Positions 17,545 to 26,100 of a stretch of 64,000 bases of DNA are shown here, piece after piece. The DNA lies in contig JAEYPS010000018.1 of the NCBI GenBank assembly GCA_023410475.1, positions 155,450-219,449 of the forward strand, in the 5' to 3' direction. The notes beneath the pieces were generated by a model. The model saw nothing but the letters and a program-made list of their open reading frames with translations. It was not told the origin of the DNA and searched no databases. Position numbers and translations under genes: made by a program. How positions within the stretch are numbered: the stretch's first letter is position 1; each line of letters starts with the position of its first letter. Source of the stretch: Bacillota bacterium. Its GTDB lineage: Bacteria > Bacillota > Clostridia > Christensenellales > SZUA-584.

Positions 17545-18852
17545 ATGCAGGATCTGTTTGAACAAAACGCGAATAGCAAAGCGCCTCTCGCCGACAGGAT
17601 GCGCCCCCGGACTCTTGACGAGTTCACCGGGCAGGAGCACGTCGTCGGCAAGGGAAAGCTGCTGCGCCGCGCCATAGAGACGGACAGCTTAACGTCGTCC
17701 ATATTCTTCGGGCCACCGGGCTCGGGCAAGACTGCTCTCGCTGCAGTTATTGCGAACACGACGGGAGCCGCTTTTGAAAAGCTCAACGCCGTGACGAGCG
17801 GCGTCAAGGACGTGCGCGTTATTATAGACGAGGCCGAGAGCCGCCTTAGGATGTACGGCAAGCCCACATATCTTTTGCTCGACGAGTGCCACCGCTGGAG
17901 CAAGGCTCAGTCGGACAGCATACTCCCGGCGCTTGAAAAGGGCACTATACGCTTCATAGGCTCAACAACAGAAAACCCGATGATAAGCATGACGAGCGCT
18001 ATAGTAAGCCGCTGCCGTGTGTTCCAGTTTTTCGCTCTCACAAAGAAAGACGTAACGGATATTATAGAAAACGCTCTGCGTGATGCCGAACGCGGTTTCG
18101 GCGCGCTCAAGGTCGAGCTTGACGCTGACGCTCTTGAACACATCGCCGACGTCGCGAACGGAGACGCGCGTACGGCTCTCAATGCGATTGAACTCGCCGT
18201 ACTGACGACCGCGCCGGGTAAAGACGGCGTTATTCGCATAGACCTTAATACCGCTGAGGAATCGATACAGCGGCGCGCCGTGCGCTGTGACGACGAGGAG
18301 TTCTACAACATGCTGAGCGCGTTTTGCAAGTCGCTCAGGGGCTCGGATTCGAGCGCCGCGCTGTTCTGGTTCGCGAGGCTCATCTATGCGGGCGTTGACC
18401 CAAGGATAATAGTGCGCAGAATAATTGCGCACGCAAGTGAGGATATCGGACTTGCTAACCCCTCCGCTTTAACGCAGGCCGTTGCAGCCGCGCATGCGCT
18501 TGAGTTCATAGGCATGCCCGAAGCCCGGCTGCCCATATCTCAGGCGATAATATTTCTCTGCGAGTCCCCCAAATCAAACTCTGTCGTCGCCGCGATAGGC
18601 GACGCAATGAGAGATGCCGAAAACGCCTATCAGATACCCGTGCCTCAGCACCTTCGAGACACGAGCTACCGCGGCGCGAAGGATCTCGGCAACGGCAAAG
18701 GCTACAAATATCCGCACGATTTTGAGCGGCACTACACTTTGCAGCAGTATCTTCCCGATAATTTAAAGGACAAGGTCTATTACAGGCCGTCTGATGAGGG
18801 TTACGAGAAAAAGATAAAAGAGACGAGAAGGTATATGCGCAAAGACGAATAG
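17545..18852 (+). CDS. rarA: replication-associated recombination protein A (RarA/MgsA)
   Basis: 435 residues, a clamp-loader-like AAA+ ATPase that acts at stalled replication forks. Landmarks: RMRPRTLDEFTGQEHVVG, Walker A GPPGSGKTALA, Walker B LLLDECHR, sensor 1 GSTTENP, and the C-terminal tetramerisation domain with DIGLANPSAL and YKYPHDFERHY. An in-frame TGA two codons upstream makes the ATG at 17545 the only possible start, although AAAGGAG lies an unusually long 20 bases before it. Divergent from rplM. Confidence 0.95.
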   Translation: MQDLFEQNANSKAPLADRMRPRTLDEFTGQEHVVGKGKLLRRAIETDSLTSSIFFGPPGSGKTALAAVIANTTGAAFEKLNAVTSGVKDVRVIIDEAESRLRMYGKPTYLLLDECHRWSKAQSDSILPALEKGTIRFIGSTTENPMISMTSAIVSRCRVFQFFALTKKDVTDIIENALRDAERGFGALKVELDADALEHIADVANGDARTALNAIELAVLTTAPGKDGVIRIDLNTAEESIQRRAVRCDDEEFYNMLSAFCKSLRGSDSSAALFWFARLIYAGVDPRIIVRRIIAHASEDIGLANPSALTQAVAAAHALEFIGMPEARLPISQAIIFLCESPKSNSVVAAIGDAMRDAENAYQIPVPQHLRDTSYRGAKDLGNGKGYKYPHDFERHYTLQQYLPDNLKDKVYYRPSDEGYEKKIKETRRYMRKDE

Positions 18853-18858
18853 AATACA

Positions 18859-18887
18859 TTGCATATTTATACCGGGCTTGATATAAT
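18859..18887 (+). promoter_or_regulatory. promoter of the ECF S component - coaX - hom cluster
   Basis: TTGCAT (18859-18864), 17 bases, TATAAT (18882-18887), seven bases after the rarA stop. The transcript would carry a leader of about 110 bases with a TCCGC-ATA-GCGGA hairpin (18971-18983) before GGAGG and the ATG. Confidence 0.8.
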
Positions 18888-19003
18888 ACGTTTTAAGTTT
18901 TTCGATTGCGGGCGCATGCTGCGCGCAGCGCTACGCAACATAATGAAAAGCAAATATATCAAAGACGGATATCCGCATAGCGGAATCTGAACGGAGGTCA
19001 AAA

Positions 19004-19672
19004 ATGAATAGTAAAACACGCAAACTCGCAATCACCTCGCTGCTGGCGGCCCTCACTTTTTTGCTTGGATTAACTCTTATAGGTTATCCGCCCAACCCTT
19101 TGCTTCCGGTATTTAGTCTGACTCTTATGTGTTTGCCTGTTATTATCGGAACGATCGTTGAAGGCTTAAAAACAGGCTTGCTTCTCAGTTTGGTTTTTGG
19201 GATAACAAGTTACTTAAAAGCGATTGGTTTTACGTTAGTTCCTGACGCATTGGGAACGTTGCTTCTTGGAATTAACGCGCTTAAAACACTGATTGTAATT
19301 TTTATACCAAGACTGCTTATTCCGGTAACAACATGGTTTGTGTATAAAGCAATCACAGGGGAATCAAAAATAAGACAGCGGGTTGCGACAGGAGTAGCTT
19401 CATTTGTAGGCTCAATAACGAACACCGTATTGTTTCTGGGGGCAGTTTATTTACTGTTCTTACCGGAAGTAGGCGAAATATCGGGGTTTCTCGCACCATT
19501 GGGCTCCATTGTAGGATTTGAGATAACTACAGATACGCTTTTTAGTGTTTATGCATTCCTTGGAGCGATTAACGGGCTGCCCGAAGCAATTGTCGCTGTA
19601 CTGCTTTGCGTTCCGATAGTATGGGCGCTGACAAAATCAAAAAACAAACGTTTTAAAAAGACGGAGAATTAG
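19004..19672 (+). CDS. ECF transporter S component, probable pantothenate carrier
   Basis: 222 residues with about six membrane helices, starting with the basic MNSKTRKLAITSLLAALTFL region typical of ECF S components, which capture a vitamin and dock on a shared energising module. No known motif reveals the vitamin directly. The pantothenate assignment rests on the coaX gene, which begins immediately after the stop codon (TAG ATG). Codon use is more AT-rich than in coaX, so it may have a different history. The shared A/A'/T module is elsewhere. Confidence 0.75.
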   Translation: MNSKTRKLAITSLLAALTFLLGLTLIGYPPNPLLPVFSLTLMCLPVIIGTIVEGLKTGLLLSLVFGITSYLKAIGFTLVPDALGTLLLGINALKTLIVIFIPRLLIPVTTWFVYKAITGESKIRQRVATGVASFVGSITNTVLFLGAVYLLFLPEVGEISGFLAPLGSIVGFEITTDTLFSVYAFLGAINGLPEAIVAVLLCVPIVWALTKSKNKRFKKTEN

Positions 19673-20467
19673 ATGGTATTTGTACTTGATGTAGGAAACA
19701 GCAATATAAAATGCGGGCTTTTCCGGGACGGCAAGCTGTTGAACTCGTGGCGCATAGCGACGGACATGGACAGGACAGCCGACGAATACGGCATACAGAT
19801 AATATCGTTTTTGAAACACGGGAACCACCGTGCCGAGGACGTGCAGGGAATAATAATATCGTCGGTAATACCCTCGATAAACTACACGCTGCAGCACATG
19901 TGCTCGATATACTTTAATAAGACCGCTATGTTTGTGGGCCCCGGCATCAAGACGGGTATAAACATAAAGTACGACAACCCGAAAGAGCTCGGCGCCGACA
20001 GGATAGTAAGCGCGATAGCCGCTTACACGCTGTACGGCGGCCCGTGCATCCTGGTAGACTTTGGCACGGCTACGACGTTCGGAGTCGTCTCAAAGGGCGG
20101 AGACTTTCTGGGAGGCGCTATCTGCCCGGGGCTTAAGATATCGGCGCAGGCGCTTACGGAAAGCGCGGCTAAGCTTCCGCGCGTAGAGCTTATAAAGCCC
20201 GAATCCGTCATCGCTACGAGCACTATATCGGGCATGCAGGCGGGCATAATATACGGTTATGTAGGGCAGGTCGATTACATCATACGCAGGCTTAAAGCCG
20301 AGATAGGCGGCAGCCCGAAGGTCATAGCCACCGGCGGGCTCGCGAAACTCATCGCGCAGGAAACCACGGTAATCGACGAGGTGAACAGCCTGCTGACATT
20401 AATAGGCCTCGACATAGTTTACCGGAAGAATATAAAAAACTCTAAAACACGAAGGGACAACTCATAA
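19673..20467 (+). CDS. coaX: type III pantothenate kinase
   Basis: 264 residues. CoaX phosphorylates pantothenate with ATP in the first step of coenzyme A synthesis. The ASKHA-fold landmarks are present: N-terminal LDVGNSNIKCGLF, GPGIKTGI, the phosphate motif DFGTATTF, and GGAICPGLKIS. The start abuts the S-component stop, so uptake and phosphorylation are coupled in one transcript. Confidence 0.95.
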   Translation: MVFVLDVGNSNIKCGLFRDGKLLNSWRIATDMDRTADEYGIQIISFLKHGNHRAEDVQGIIISSVIPSINYTLQHMCSIYFNKTAMFVGPGIKTGINIKYDNPKELGADRIVSAIAAYTLYGGPCILVDFGTATTFGVVSKGGDFLGGAICPGLKISAQALTESAAKLPRVELIKPESVIATSTISGMQAGIIYGYVGQVDYIIRRLKAEIGGSPKVIATGGLAKLIAQETTVIDEVNSLLTLIGLDIVYRKNIKNSKTRRDNS

Positions 20468-20469
20468 AT

Positions 20470-21741
20470 ATGAAGCAAGTAAACATTGCGCTCGTAGGGC
20501 TGGGGACTGTCGGCGCGGGCGTGTACAAGACTATCGAAATGGAAAAGGCTAACATAGAGCACAAAGAGGGCGTATCGCTGCGGATAAAAAAGGTGCTCGC
20601 GCTCGAGTATACCGTTGACGTGCCCGAAAGCATAAGGGCTAAGGATTTCTACAAGGACGTCATAGGCGATGAAGATATAGACATAGTCATAGAGCTCATA
20701 GGAGGCATCGAGCCCGCGAAGTCTTTTATACTCGCCGCGCTTGACGCCGGAAAGACCGTAGTCACGGCGAATAAAGACCTTATCGCGCAGCATTGGCCCG
20801 AGATGAACGCTGCCGCGAAAAAAAGCGGCGCCGGGTTTTATTTTGAAGGCAGTGTCTGCGGAGGCATACCCATTGTGCGCGCTGTATGGGACAGCCTGCA
20901 GGCCAACGAGATAACGTCCATTATGGGCATAATAAACGGCACCACGAACTATATACTGACGAAGATGGAAGAGACGAAGGCAAGCTTTGAGGACGTGCTA
21001 GTCGAAGCCCAGCAGATGGGGCTCGCCGAGGCGAACCCTAAGAACGACATTGAGGGTTTCGACGCTATGTACAAGCTCTCTATACTATCGTCGATGGCGT
21101 TTCATGCCCGCGTGCCGATAGAGTACATACACCGCGAGGGTATAACGAATGTCACTCAGCAGGACATACAGTACGCAAACGAGCTTGGGTACACCGTAAA
21201 GCTGCTCGCTATAGGCAAAAAGGCCGGCAAAACGATAGAAGCGCGCGTGCATCCTACCATGATACCCAAGACGCATCCTCTGGCCTCGGTCAGGGGCTCG
21301 TTCAACGCCGTCTATCTGCACGGCAATATCGTCGACGACATAATGCTGTACGGCAAGGGAGCGGGCTCCATGCCGACGGCGAGCGCCGTTGTGTCAGATG
21401 TGGTATACGCCGCGCAGCGCGACAGCCACAAATATACGACGTTCTACAACGAAGCAAGCGTCGCTGCCGAGCTGTCGTTTGAAGACAACTGGGAGAGCGA
21501 ATTCTTCCTCCACTTCGTAGTGCAGGATTCGCCCGGCGTGCTCGCCAAGATATCGGGAATATTCGCGAATTACAGCGTCAGCATCGCGTCAGTGATACAA
21601 AAAGGACACGGCGACGAAAGCGTGCCTCTTATATTCATAACCCATACGGCAAAGGAAATTTCGGTAAAGCGCGCTTTGGAGGAGATAGAGCATATCCCCG
21701 AGGTTCTGCGCATTGCGAATATGATACGCGTCGAAAGGTAG
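20470..21741 (+). CDS. hom: homoserine dehydrogenase
   Basis: 423 residues. Reduces aspartate semialdehyde to homoserine, the branch to threonine and methionine. Nucleotide-binding motif GLGTVGAGVYK at the N-terminus, the catalytic region with GIINGTTNYILTKM and EANPKNDIEGFDA, and a C-terminal ACT domain (about 345-420, VQDSPGVLAKISGIFANYSVSIASV) for threonine feedback. It follows coaX by two bases in the same transcript; no functional tie to CoA is obvious beyond aspartate-family metabolism. Confidence 0.96.
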   Translation: MKQVNIALVGLGTVGAGVYKTIEMEKANIEHKEGVSLRIKKVLALEYTVDVPESIRAKDFYKDVIGDEDIDIVIELIGGIEPAKSFILAALDAGKTVVTANKDLIAQHWPEMNAAAKKSGAGFYFEGSVCGGIPIVRAVWDSLQANEITSIMGIINGTTNYILTKMEETKASFEDVLVEAQQMGLAEANPKNDIEGFDAMYKLSILSSMAFHARVPIEYIHREGITNVTQQDIQYANELGYTVKLLAIGKKAGKTIEARVHPTMIPKTHPLASVRGSFNAVYLHGNIVDDIMLYGKGAGSMPTASAVVSDVVYAAQRDSHKYTTFYNEASVAAELSFEDNWESEFFLHFVVQDSPGVLAKISGIFANYSVSIASVIQKGHGDESVPLIFITHTAKEISVKRALEEIEHIPEVLRIANMIRVER

Positions 21742-21751
21742 GTATATCACA

Positions 21752-22099
21752 ATGCTGACCGAGCAAAAGAATATGCAGCTCGAAACAAGGGATAATATGC
21801 GCGGCGGAGAAGGAAGCGTCGATATACTGCACGCTGTTCCAAAAGAGCATCTGCCCGCGAAGGCCCGCCTGTTTTCCCTGATAACTCTGAAAAAAGGATG
21901 CGGCGTAGGCAGGCACGAACACAGCGCAGAATCCGAAGTGTACTACGCGATTTCGGGAGAGGGCATGCTCGACGACAACGGAACGCTGCGGCCGTTCAAA
22001 AAGGGCGACTGCCATGTATGCAATAGCGGCGGCTTTCACGCTGTATCGAACGAGCGCGAAGAGCCTTTCGTTCTTATCGCCGCGATAATACTCGACTGA
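21752..22099 (+). CDS. cupin domain protein
   Basis: 115 residues forming a single small beta-barrel with the two metal motifs: GRHEHSAESEVYYAISG and CHVCNSGGFHAVSN. A metal-dependent or sugar/ligand-binding cupin; the reaction is unknown. Ten bases after hom and likely last in that operon, followed by a terminator. Confidence 0.8.
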   Translation: MLTEQKNMQLETRDNMRGGEGSVDILHAVPKEHLPAKARLFSLITLKKGCGVGRHEHSAESEVYYAISGEGMLDDNGTLRPFKKGDCHVCNSGGFHAVSNEREEPFVLIAAIILD

Positions 22100-22140
22100 C
22101 AAACGCGGCTGCGTTTTGTGTCCATTTGAGGAAAATTAGA

Positions 22141-22164
22141 AAAGCGCTGCTTCGCGCTTTTTTA
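22141..22164 (+). terminator. terminator after the cupin gene
   Basis: AAAAGCGC TGCTTC GCGCTTTT followed by TTTT. The arms are perfect. It also overlaps the 3' end of the convergent 90-residue gene and may serve both. Confidence 0.8.
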
Positions 22165-22434
22165 ATTATAATGATCCTTATTTAGAATAACATCTATTTT
22201 ATCTCTTACCTGACCTAGAAGCTCCCTCGCTTCCCCGGCAGAAAGCGAGTGGTAATCGTTTTTATAGCAGGCGTGCCACAGCCTGAGGCTAAGCTTATCT
22301 ATGTCCTTCTTGATGGCGCCCATTTCGTCTTTTAAAGAAGCAAACGTTTCCTTTTCCTTTTTTGTGGCCCGCGCCTTTTTTTCGAGGTTTACTCCCCCCA
22401 CTATCTTCGCTATCCGCTCTTTAACTTCGTCCAT
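22162..22434 (-). CDS. hypothetical protein, mostly helical
   Basis: 90 residues, highly charged, with coiled-coil-like heptads (about 15-60). No family recognised. The ATG overlaps the stop of the upstream metallo-hydrolase by one base (TAATG), and codon use matches its neighbours, which argues that it is real and coupled. Confidence 0.65.
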   Translation of the reverse strand: MDEVKERIAKIVGGVNLEKKARATKKEKETFASLKDEMGAIKKDIDKLSLRLWHACYKNDYHSLSAGEARELLGQVRDKIDVILNKDHYN

Positions 22435-23267
22435 TATATTTCTATCACGTCTCCCGTTTGCATTTTTTTGACCTGCGCCAGCATCTCGAGCTTCTCAAAC
22501 GGCTTCTCGCCGGTGCAGTGGCCTGTGTAAACCTTTTTTATCCTGTTGTCACTAAGATACTTCGCTATGGCGTTTATCTCGTGCCCCGGCTCCTGCTTTA
22601 CCCTCATACCGCAGCGCTTTGCGCCGTCGAGATGGAACCCGCCCGCAACTCCTTCTATTTCTCCGAATTTCTCCTTTGCGCTCATCAGTATGTTCAGAAG
22701 GCCGCTGTGGGAACATGCAGTTATAACCGAAGCGCCTTCCTCTCCCTTAACCGCAATAAAAAGCTCGTGCTTAAGGTCATCGCGAACAAACTCTTCGTCC
22801 TGCTTTTTGTACATCAGAGAGGAAAACCGTGGGGTGTTCCTTTGTATATCCGCGTTTGCCGCGAATACCCCTTGCGCTATCTGCGTATCTTCGTTTATGA
22901 ATACTATCCTGTCGCTGTATTTCTCCAAAACGCCCGGCTCTATCCCGACGTATTTATACTTGCCGTATCGCTTAATATAGTATTTGCCGACTGCCTCACG
23001 CTTCATATATACCCTCGCGGCCTTGTTTAGCTCGAGAAAAAACTTAAGTCCTCCCGCGTGATCGTAATGGGCATGCGATATGACGCAGGCGTCCACTTTC
23101 GAAAGATCAACGCCCAAAAGCGTTGCGTTATATACAAAAGAATCGGAAGCCCCGGTGTCAAACAATATCCTCTTGCCGCCGTGCTTGAAATAAAAGCTGA
23201 GGCCATGCTCGGCTATATAGCCGGAGCCGCTTCGTTTGCTGTCCTCTATCAATACGATAATCTGCAT
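22434..23267 (-). CDS. MBL-fold metallo-hydrolase
   Basis: 277 residues with the metallo-beta-lactamase zinc motif SHAHYDHAGG and later ITACSHSGL and YTGHCTG histidines. The arrangement resembles the group often labelled 7,8-dihydropterin-6-methyl-4-aminobenzene-phosphate synthase-like, a name that is not proof of function. AGGGAAC precedes the ATG. Forms a two-gene unit with the helical 90-residue protein. Confidence 0.88.
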   Translation of the reverse strand: MQIIVLIEDSKRSGSGYIAEHGLSFYFKHGGKRILFDTGASDSFVYNATLLGVDLSKVDACVISHAHYDHAGGLKFFLELNKAARVYMKREAVGKYYIKRYGKYKYVGIEPGVLEKYSDRIVFINEDTQIAQGVFAANADIQRNTPRFSSLMYKKQDEEFVRDDLKHELFIAVKGEEGASVITACSHSGLLNILMSAKEKFGEIEGVAGGFHLDGAKRCGMRVKQEPGHEINAIAKYLSDNRIKKVYTGHCTGEKPFEKLEMLAQVKKMQTGDVIEI

Positions 23268-23586
23268 TGTTCCCTCCCGTTTTCAAGCTCCACTAAGCAA
23301 AAATGAACATAACATTGCCCCGGGGTTTGCTTTGCCGTAAACGCCAAGCAGCGCCTTCGCTGCATATATGAAAGAATAAGCCGCGCATCAAGATCTTGCC
23401 AGTCTCTGAGAGTTTGCTGAAGGTGTTTTTATTATTGATCATACCGCCGCCTTTTCATAGATTACGGTATCCGATATTATTCTATCACTAGCCGCTGTAA
23501 ACATCAACCATCTGAAAAACAACTTTGCCTCAATATTGATGGCGGCAAACATTACTATAACTCTATTGCATTTAAAATAATAAACC

Positions 23587-23603
23587 CCGAAAAAATCGGG
23601 CTT
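23587..23603. terminator. possible terminator hairpin
   Basis: CCCGA and TCGGG arms around a T/A-rich loop with AT-rich flanks. It lies in the 1.1-kb gap upstream of the metallo-hydrolase, and could close the decayed frame at 23630-23830 on the minus strand. Confidence 0.4.
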
Positions 23604-23629
23604 TGGTTTTCTGTATAAGATTTAATATG

Positions 23630-23830
23630 CTAGACTTTCCTGTGACTAGAGCCAGTTGTGTTCGTTTTTGACTTCAATATGTATAGGTCAGGGGCGCCAT
23701 ATACCTGTTCACCGCGTACCAGCGCTGTAGTGTCATCTAAAATAATAGCAAATCCCATACCACAGTTAATACCATCGCTTAAAATATCCTTCAGTGTTTT
23801 AGCGGGTGCTGAATCGCTCCGCTCCCTTCG
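23630..23830 (-). pseudogene. orphan C-terminal coding fragment
   Basis: A minus-strand frame without a start codon reads through KDILSDGINCGMGFAIILDD, TTALVRGEQVYGAPDLYILK and ends SSHRKV before TAG at 23630. The composition looks coding, but the frame enters the repeat at 23802 and has no beginning. I recognise no family. It is probably the tail of a gene destroyed when the repeats arrived. Confidence 0.35.
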
Positions 23831-23896
23831 GTCGCTTTCACGCCGCCTCGCCTGCCTTCATCCGCCACTGGCGGCGGCGGGCTCGTGTTCGATTCC
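23802..23896. repeat. tRNA-associated repeat, unit A
   Basis: 95 bases starting GCGGGTGCTGAATCGCTCCG and ending GTGTTCGATTCC. It matches unit B (24058-24152) at all but two positions. The left end resembles the reversed 3' end of the nearby tRNA-Gly, and the right end resembles a forward T-arm. Inside lies a CCGCC-ACT-GGCGG hairpin. Between units A and B three perfect hairpins follow (23954-23978, 24007-24027, 24029-24048). Confidence 0.85.
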
Positions 23897-23953
23897 CTAC
23901 CAACTCATTTCCAAACAAAAAGCCGGCGGTTTGCCGGTTAGTAAAATTGGGGC

Positions 23954-24048
23954 CCCCGCGAAGCACAGCTTCGTGGGGAAAAGGAGGAGCAAGGTAGCGC
24001 GCGGATGTTTTGCATAAAGTGCAAAACGGAGCAAAGCGAACTTTGCTC
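23954..24048. repeat. three consecutive perfect hairpins
   Basis: CCCCGCGAAGC/GCTTCGTGGGG at 23954-23978 (one G:T), GTTTTGCA/TGCAAAAC at 24007-24027, and GAGCAAAG/CTTTGCTC at 24029-24048. There are no T runs, so they are not ordinary terminators. They sit between repeat units A and B. Confidence 0.7.
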
Positions 24049-24057
24049 TGACGCGGA

Positions 24058-24152
24058 GCGGGTGCTGAATCGCTCCGCTCCCTTCGGTCGCTTTCACGCC
24101 GCCTCGCCTGCCTTCATCCGCCACTGGCGGCGGCAGGCTAGTGTTCGATTCC
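24058..24152. repeat. tRNA-associated repeat, unit B
   Basis: Second copy of the 95-base unit, 93 of 95 identical to unit A. It is followed by a near copy (24164-24222) of the tRNA-Gly terminator and tRNA 3' end. Confidence 0.85.
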
Positions 24153-24204
24153 TCCATAATCATTTCCAAAACAAATGGCCCCACGAGGGGGCCGTGTGTT
24201 TTGG

Positions 24205-24346
24205 AGCGGGTGATGGGAATCGCTCCGGGGCGCAACTACTTGTATTACTCTCTACGTTTCGTTTGCGCCCCTATCACGCCGCCTCGCCCGCATTCATCTG
24301 CCACTGGCAGCGGCGGGCTCGTGTTCGATTCCTCCATCTTAATTCC
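24205..24346. repeat. tRNA-associated repeat, degenerate unit C
   Basis: Starts with GCGGGTGATGGGAATCG, an exact reverse copy of the tRNA-Gly 3' end. It then diverges and rejoins the family at CACGCCGCCTCGCCCG through CTCGTGTTCGATTCC. It ends at the genuine tRNA-Gly terminator. Confidence 0.75.
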
Positions 24347-24381
24347 AAAACAAATGGCCCCACGAGGGGGCCGTTTGTTTT
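24347..24381 (-). terminator. terminator of tRNA-Gly
   Basis: Minus strand AAAACAAACGGCCCC / GGGGCCATTTGTTTT with a CGTG loop, directly after the tRNA 3' end. The same hairpin is duplicated at 24168-24202 with one change. Confidence 0.8.
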
Positions 24382-24454
24382 GGAGCGGGTGATGGGAATC
24401 GAACCCACGTAACCAGCTTGGGAAGCTGGCACTCTGCCATTGAGTTACACCCGC
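24381..24454 (-). tRNA. tRNA-Gly(CCC)
   Basis: 74 bases including an encoded CCA. Acceptor arms GCGGGTG / CACCCGC, anticodon stem CCAGC/GCTGG around loop TTCCCAA (anticodon CCC), and T-arm GTGGG-TTCGATT-CCCAT. A promoter TTGCAA-16-TATAAT lies just upstream. Confidence 0.96.
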
Positions 24455-24469
24455 GAAACGATGAAACTA

Positions 24470-24497
24470 ATTATAGCACATGGCGCTCATTTTGCAA
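24470..24497 (-). promoter_or_regulatory. promoter of tRNA-Gly
   Basis: TTGCAA (24497-24492), 16 bases, TATAAT (24475-24470) on the minus strand, 16 bases ahead of the mature tRNA. Confidence 0.8.
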
Positions 24498-24613
24498 TAC
24501 CTTATCGGCTCTTAGCCTCTGCGTAACAACATAGCCTTTTTAAGCATACATTATTTACGGAAAGCATATAAAACTTTTCACGCGGGTCGGATGTCCGCAG
24601 AAAGGAATCGCAC

Positions 24614-25513
24614 ATGGCCACAAACAGCGTATCGCTTGAAGGTTACGAGTTCGAACTCAAAGGCTATTGCTTTGGCAAAGGCAAAACTACGGTTATCATA
24701 AGCGTTTCTGGCAACGGAAGCACGGCTGCGGCGCTTACCGGATGGATACTCGAGGTAAACCCCGAGGAAGACAAGAAAACCGAGCTTAACATATTATCGT
24801 GCGAGAAAAGGAAGGGCAACGGGCCGTGGGTTGCGGCGGTAGCCGAAAATACTACATATGAGCTCATTGGCGATGTCGGCATATCGGGAGTACTCATAGA
24901 AGAGCGCGTCGGTGAAGGCGCGGACGATACGGCGGTCGAATTCAGGCTGACATTTGAAGGCGAAGCAGAACCTTTCGCAATTCGTGTAGCTTACATATCG
25001 GGTGAAGACGTATTCGTATCCTGCGTTGTCATGGGCCTTGAGCCTCCCGAAAAGCTGTGGCTCACCCCTGTAAAAAAATCATTTTGCCTTTATGTCGTCG
25101 TATCGGACGGCTACAAGCCTGAAGTCTGCAAAGCAAATGTCTCTGTATCAAAGAGAGGTGTTTTCCTATCACATGAAAAAGGCTCGTTCAACGTGGACGA
25201 CGGACAGTTTTCGTCGGTAATGTCTTTAAAAGCCGACGTTGTGGGAAGCGTAAAGGTAATCGCGTCCGTACCTCTTAAAAACTCCACGGCGAGCGGCGAT
25301 ACCGTCTCGGTCTCAGCCTGCGACTGCTTCGAGCTTTGCGAGACGGTGTGTTATCTGAACGGGGATTCTCTTCTTAATATGAGGGATATAGCCGTCAACC
25401 CTGTACGCAAATCGTTTGATATGACGCTGCTGAATTCGCGCTGCGGCAAATCGGTATACCGCCTCGACGGAGATTTTATCATAGACTGCAAGCGCTGCGG
25501 GCCGGACGCATAA
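24614..25513 (+). CDS. unrecognised beta-rich, cysteine-containing protein
   Basis: 299 residues, no signal peptide and no membrane helix. Alternating hydrophobic and polar stretches suggest two or three beta-sandwich-like domains (about 1-110, 115-175, 180-300). Nine or more cysteines cluster in the last 80 residues (SACDCFELCETVCYL, SRCGKS, CKRCGPDA), ending with a CxxC pair that could bind metal. I recognise no family. AAAGGAAT precedes the ATG, codon use matches the core genes, and a terminator follows, so it is a real single-gene unit. Function unknown. Confidence 0.8.
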   Translation: MATNSVSLEGYEFELKGYCFGKGKTTVIISVSGNGSTAAALTGWILEVNPEEDKKTELNILSCEKRKGNGPWVAAVAENTTYELIGDVGISGVLIEERVGEGADDTAVEFRLTFEGEAEPFAIRVAYISGEDVFVSCVVMGLEPPEKLWLTPVKKSFCLYVVVSDGYKPEVCKANVSVSKRGVFLSHEKGSFNVDDGQFSSVMSLKADVVGSVKVIASVPLKNSTASGDTVSVSACDCFELCETVCYLNGDSLLNMRDIAVNPVRKSFDMTLLNSRCGKSVYRLDGDFIIDCKRCGPDA

Positions 25514-25558
25514 ACGCTCCGCGCACCGCAGTAAAACTTCGTCTTGAATCAGCGCAGT

Positions 25559-25592
25559 AAAAAAACAGACCATATTATGATCTGTTTTTTTA
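25559..25592. terminator. bidirectional terminator
   Basis: AAAAAACAGA(C)CATA ... TATG(A)TCTGTTTTTT. It serves the 299-residue gene on the plus strand and thioredoxin on the minus strand. Confidence 0.85.
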
Positions 25593-25599
25593 TAGGAGA

Positions 25600-25920
25600 C
25601 TAGCTTGTTATCGCCTTGTCAAGAACGCTTTCGTAATATTTCTGCGGCCTTACTCCCACCGCGCTGTCGATAACCTTACCGTTCTTTATCACGTAGACGC
25701 TGGGTATACTCATGATTCCAAACTGCTCCGCTAGAGCGCGCTGTTCGTCTATGTTGACCTTGCCGATGACAGCCTTGCCTTCGTATTTCTGTGAAAGATT
25801 ATCGATTGAAGGAGCTATCATCATGCAGGGCGTGCACCACGTCGCCCAGAAATCCAAAAGCACCGGTTTATCCGTATTCATTACTTCCTTAATGTTTTCC
25901 AATGTTACCTGTTTCGCCAT
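25600..25920 (-). CDS. trxA: thioredoxin
   Basis: 106 residues, the normal size of a cytosolic thioredoxin that reduces protein disulfides. The fold is complete: DFWATWCTPC, the cis-proline in MSIPSVYVIKNGKV, and GVRPQKYYE near the C-terminus. The active site is WCTPC rather than the usual WCGPC, a variant seen in some thioredoxins that can alter redox potential. AAAGGAAG precedes the ATG. No adjacent reductase. Confidence 0.93.
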   Translation of the reverse strand: MAKQVTLENIKEVMNTDKPVLLDFWATWCTPCMMIAPSIDNLSQKYEGKAVIGKVNIDEQRALAEQFGIMSIPSVYVIKNGKVIDSAVGVRPQKYYESVLDKAITS

Positions 25921-26100
25921 TATTATCTTCCTTTCTTAAAGAGGGCTTTGCCACCTTGCGTCTTGGTTGTTCCCCTTATTATTACTTTATTTGCTTTGCT
26001 GTAAATAAAGAATATAATAACGCGATTTTTTTATCCGTGATAATGTTACATTTAAAGCTAAAATATTTTTAGCATAGAAAAGGCCGATTTTTGCCGATAA

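Noticed and set aside
23802..24380. Possible CRISPR array
   Set aside because: Units are 95 bases, irregularly spaced, with tRNA-like ends and no short repeat-spacer alternation; no cas genes nearby.
23658..24412. Overlapping open frames in the tRNA-Gly repeat region
   Set aside because: They repeat as the DNA repeats do, cross hairpins and the tRNA-derived ends, and have no ribosome sites.
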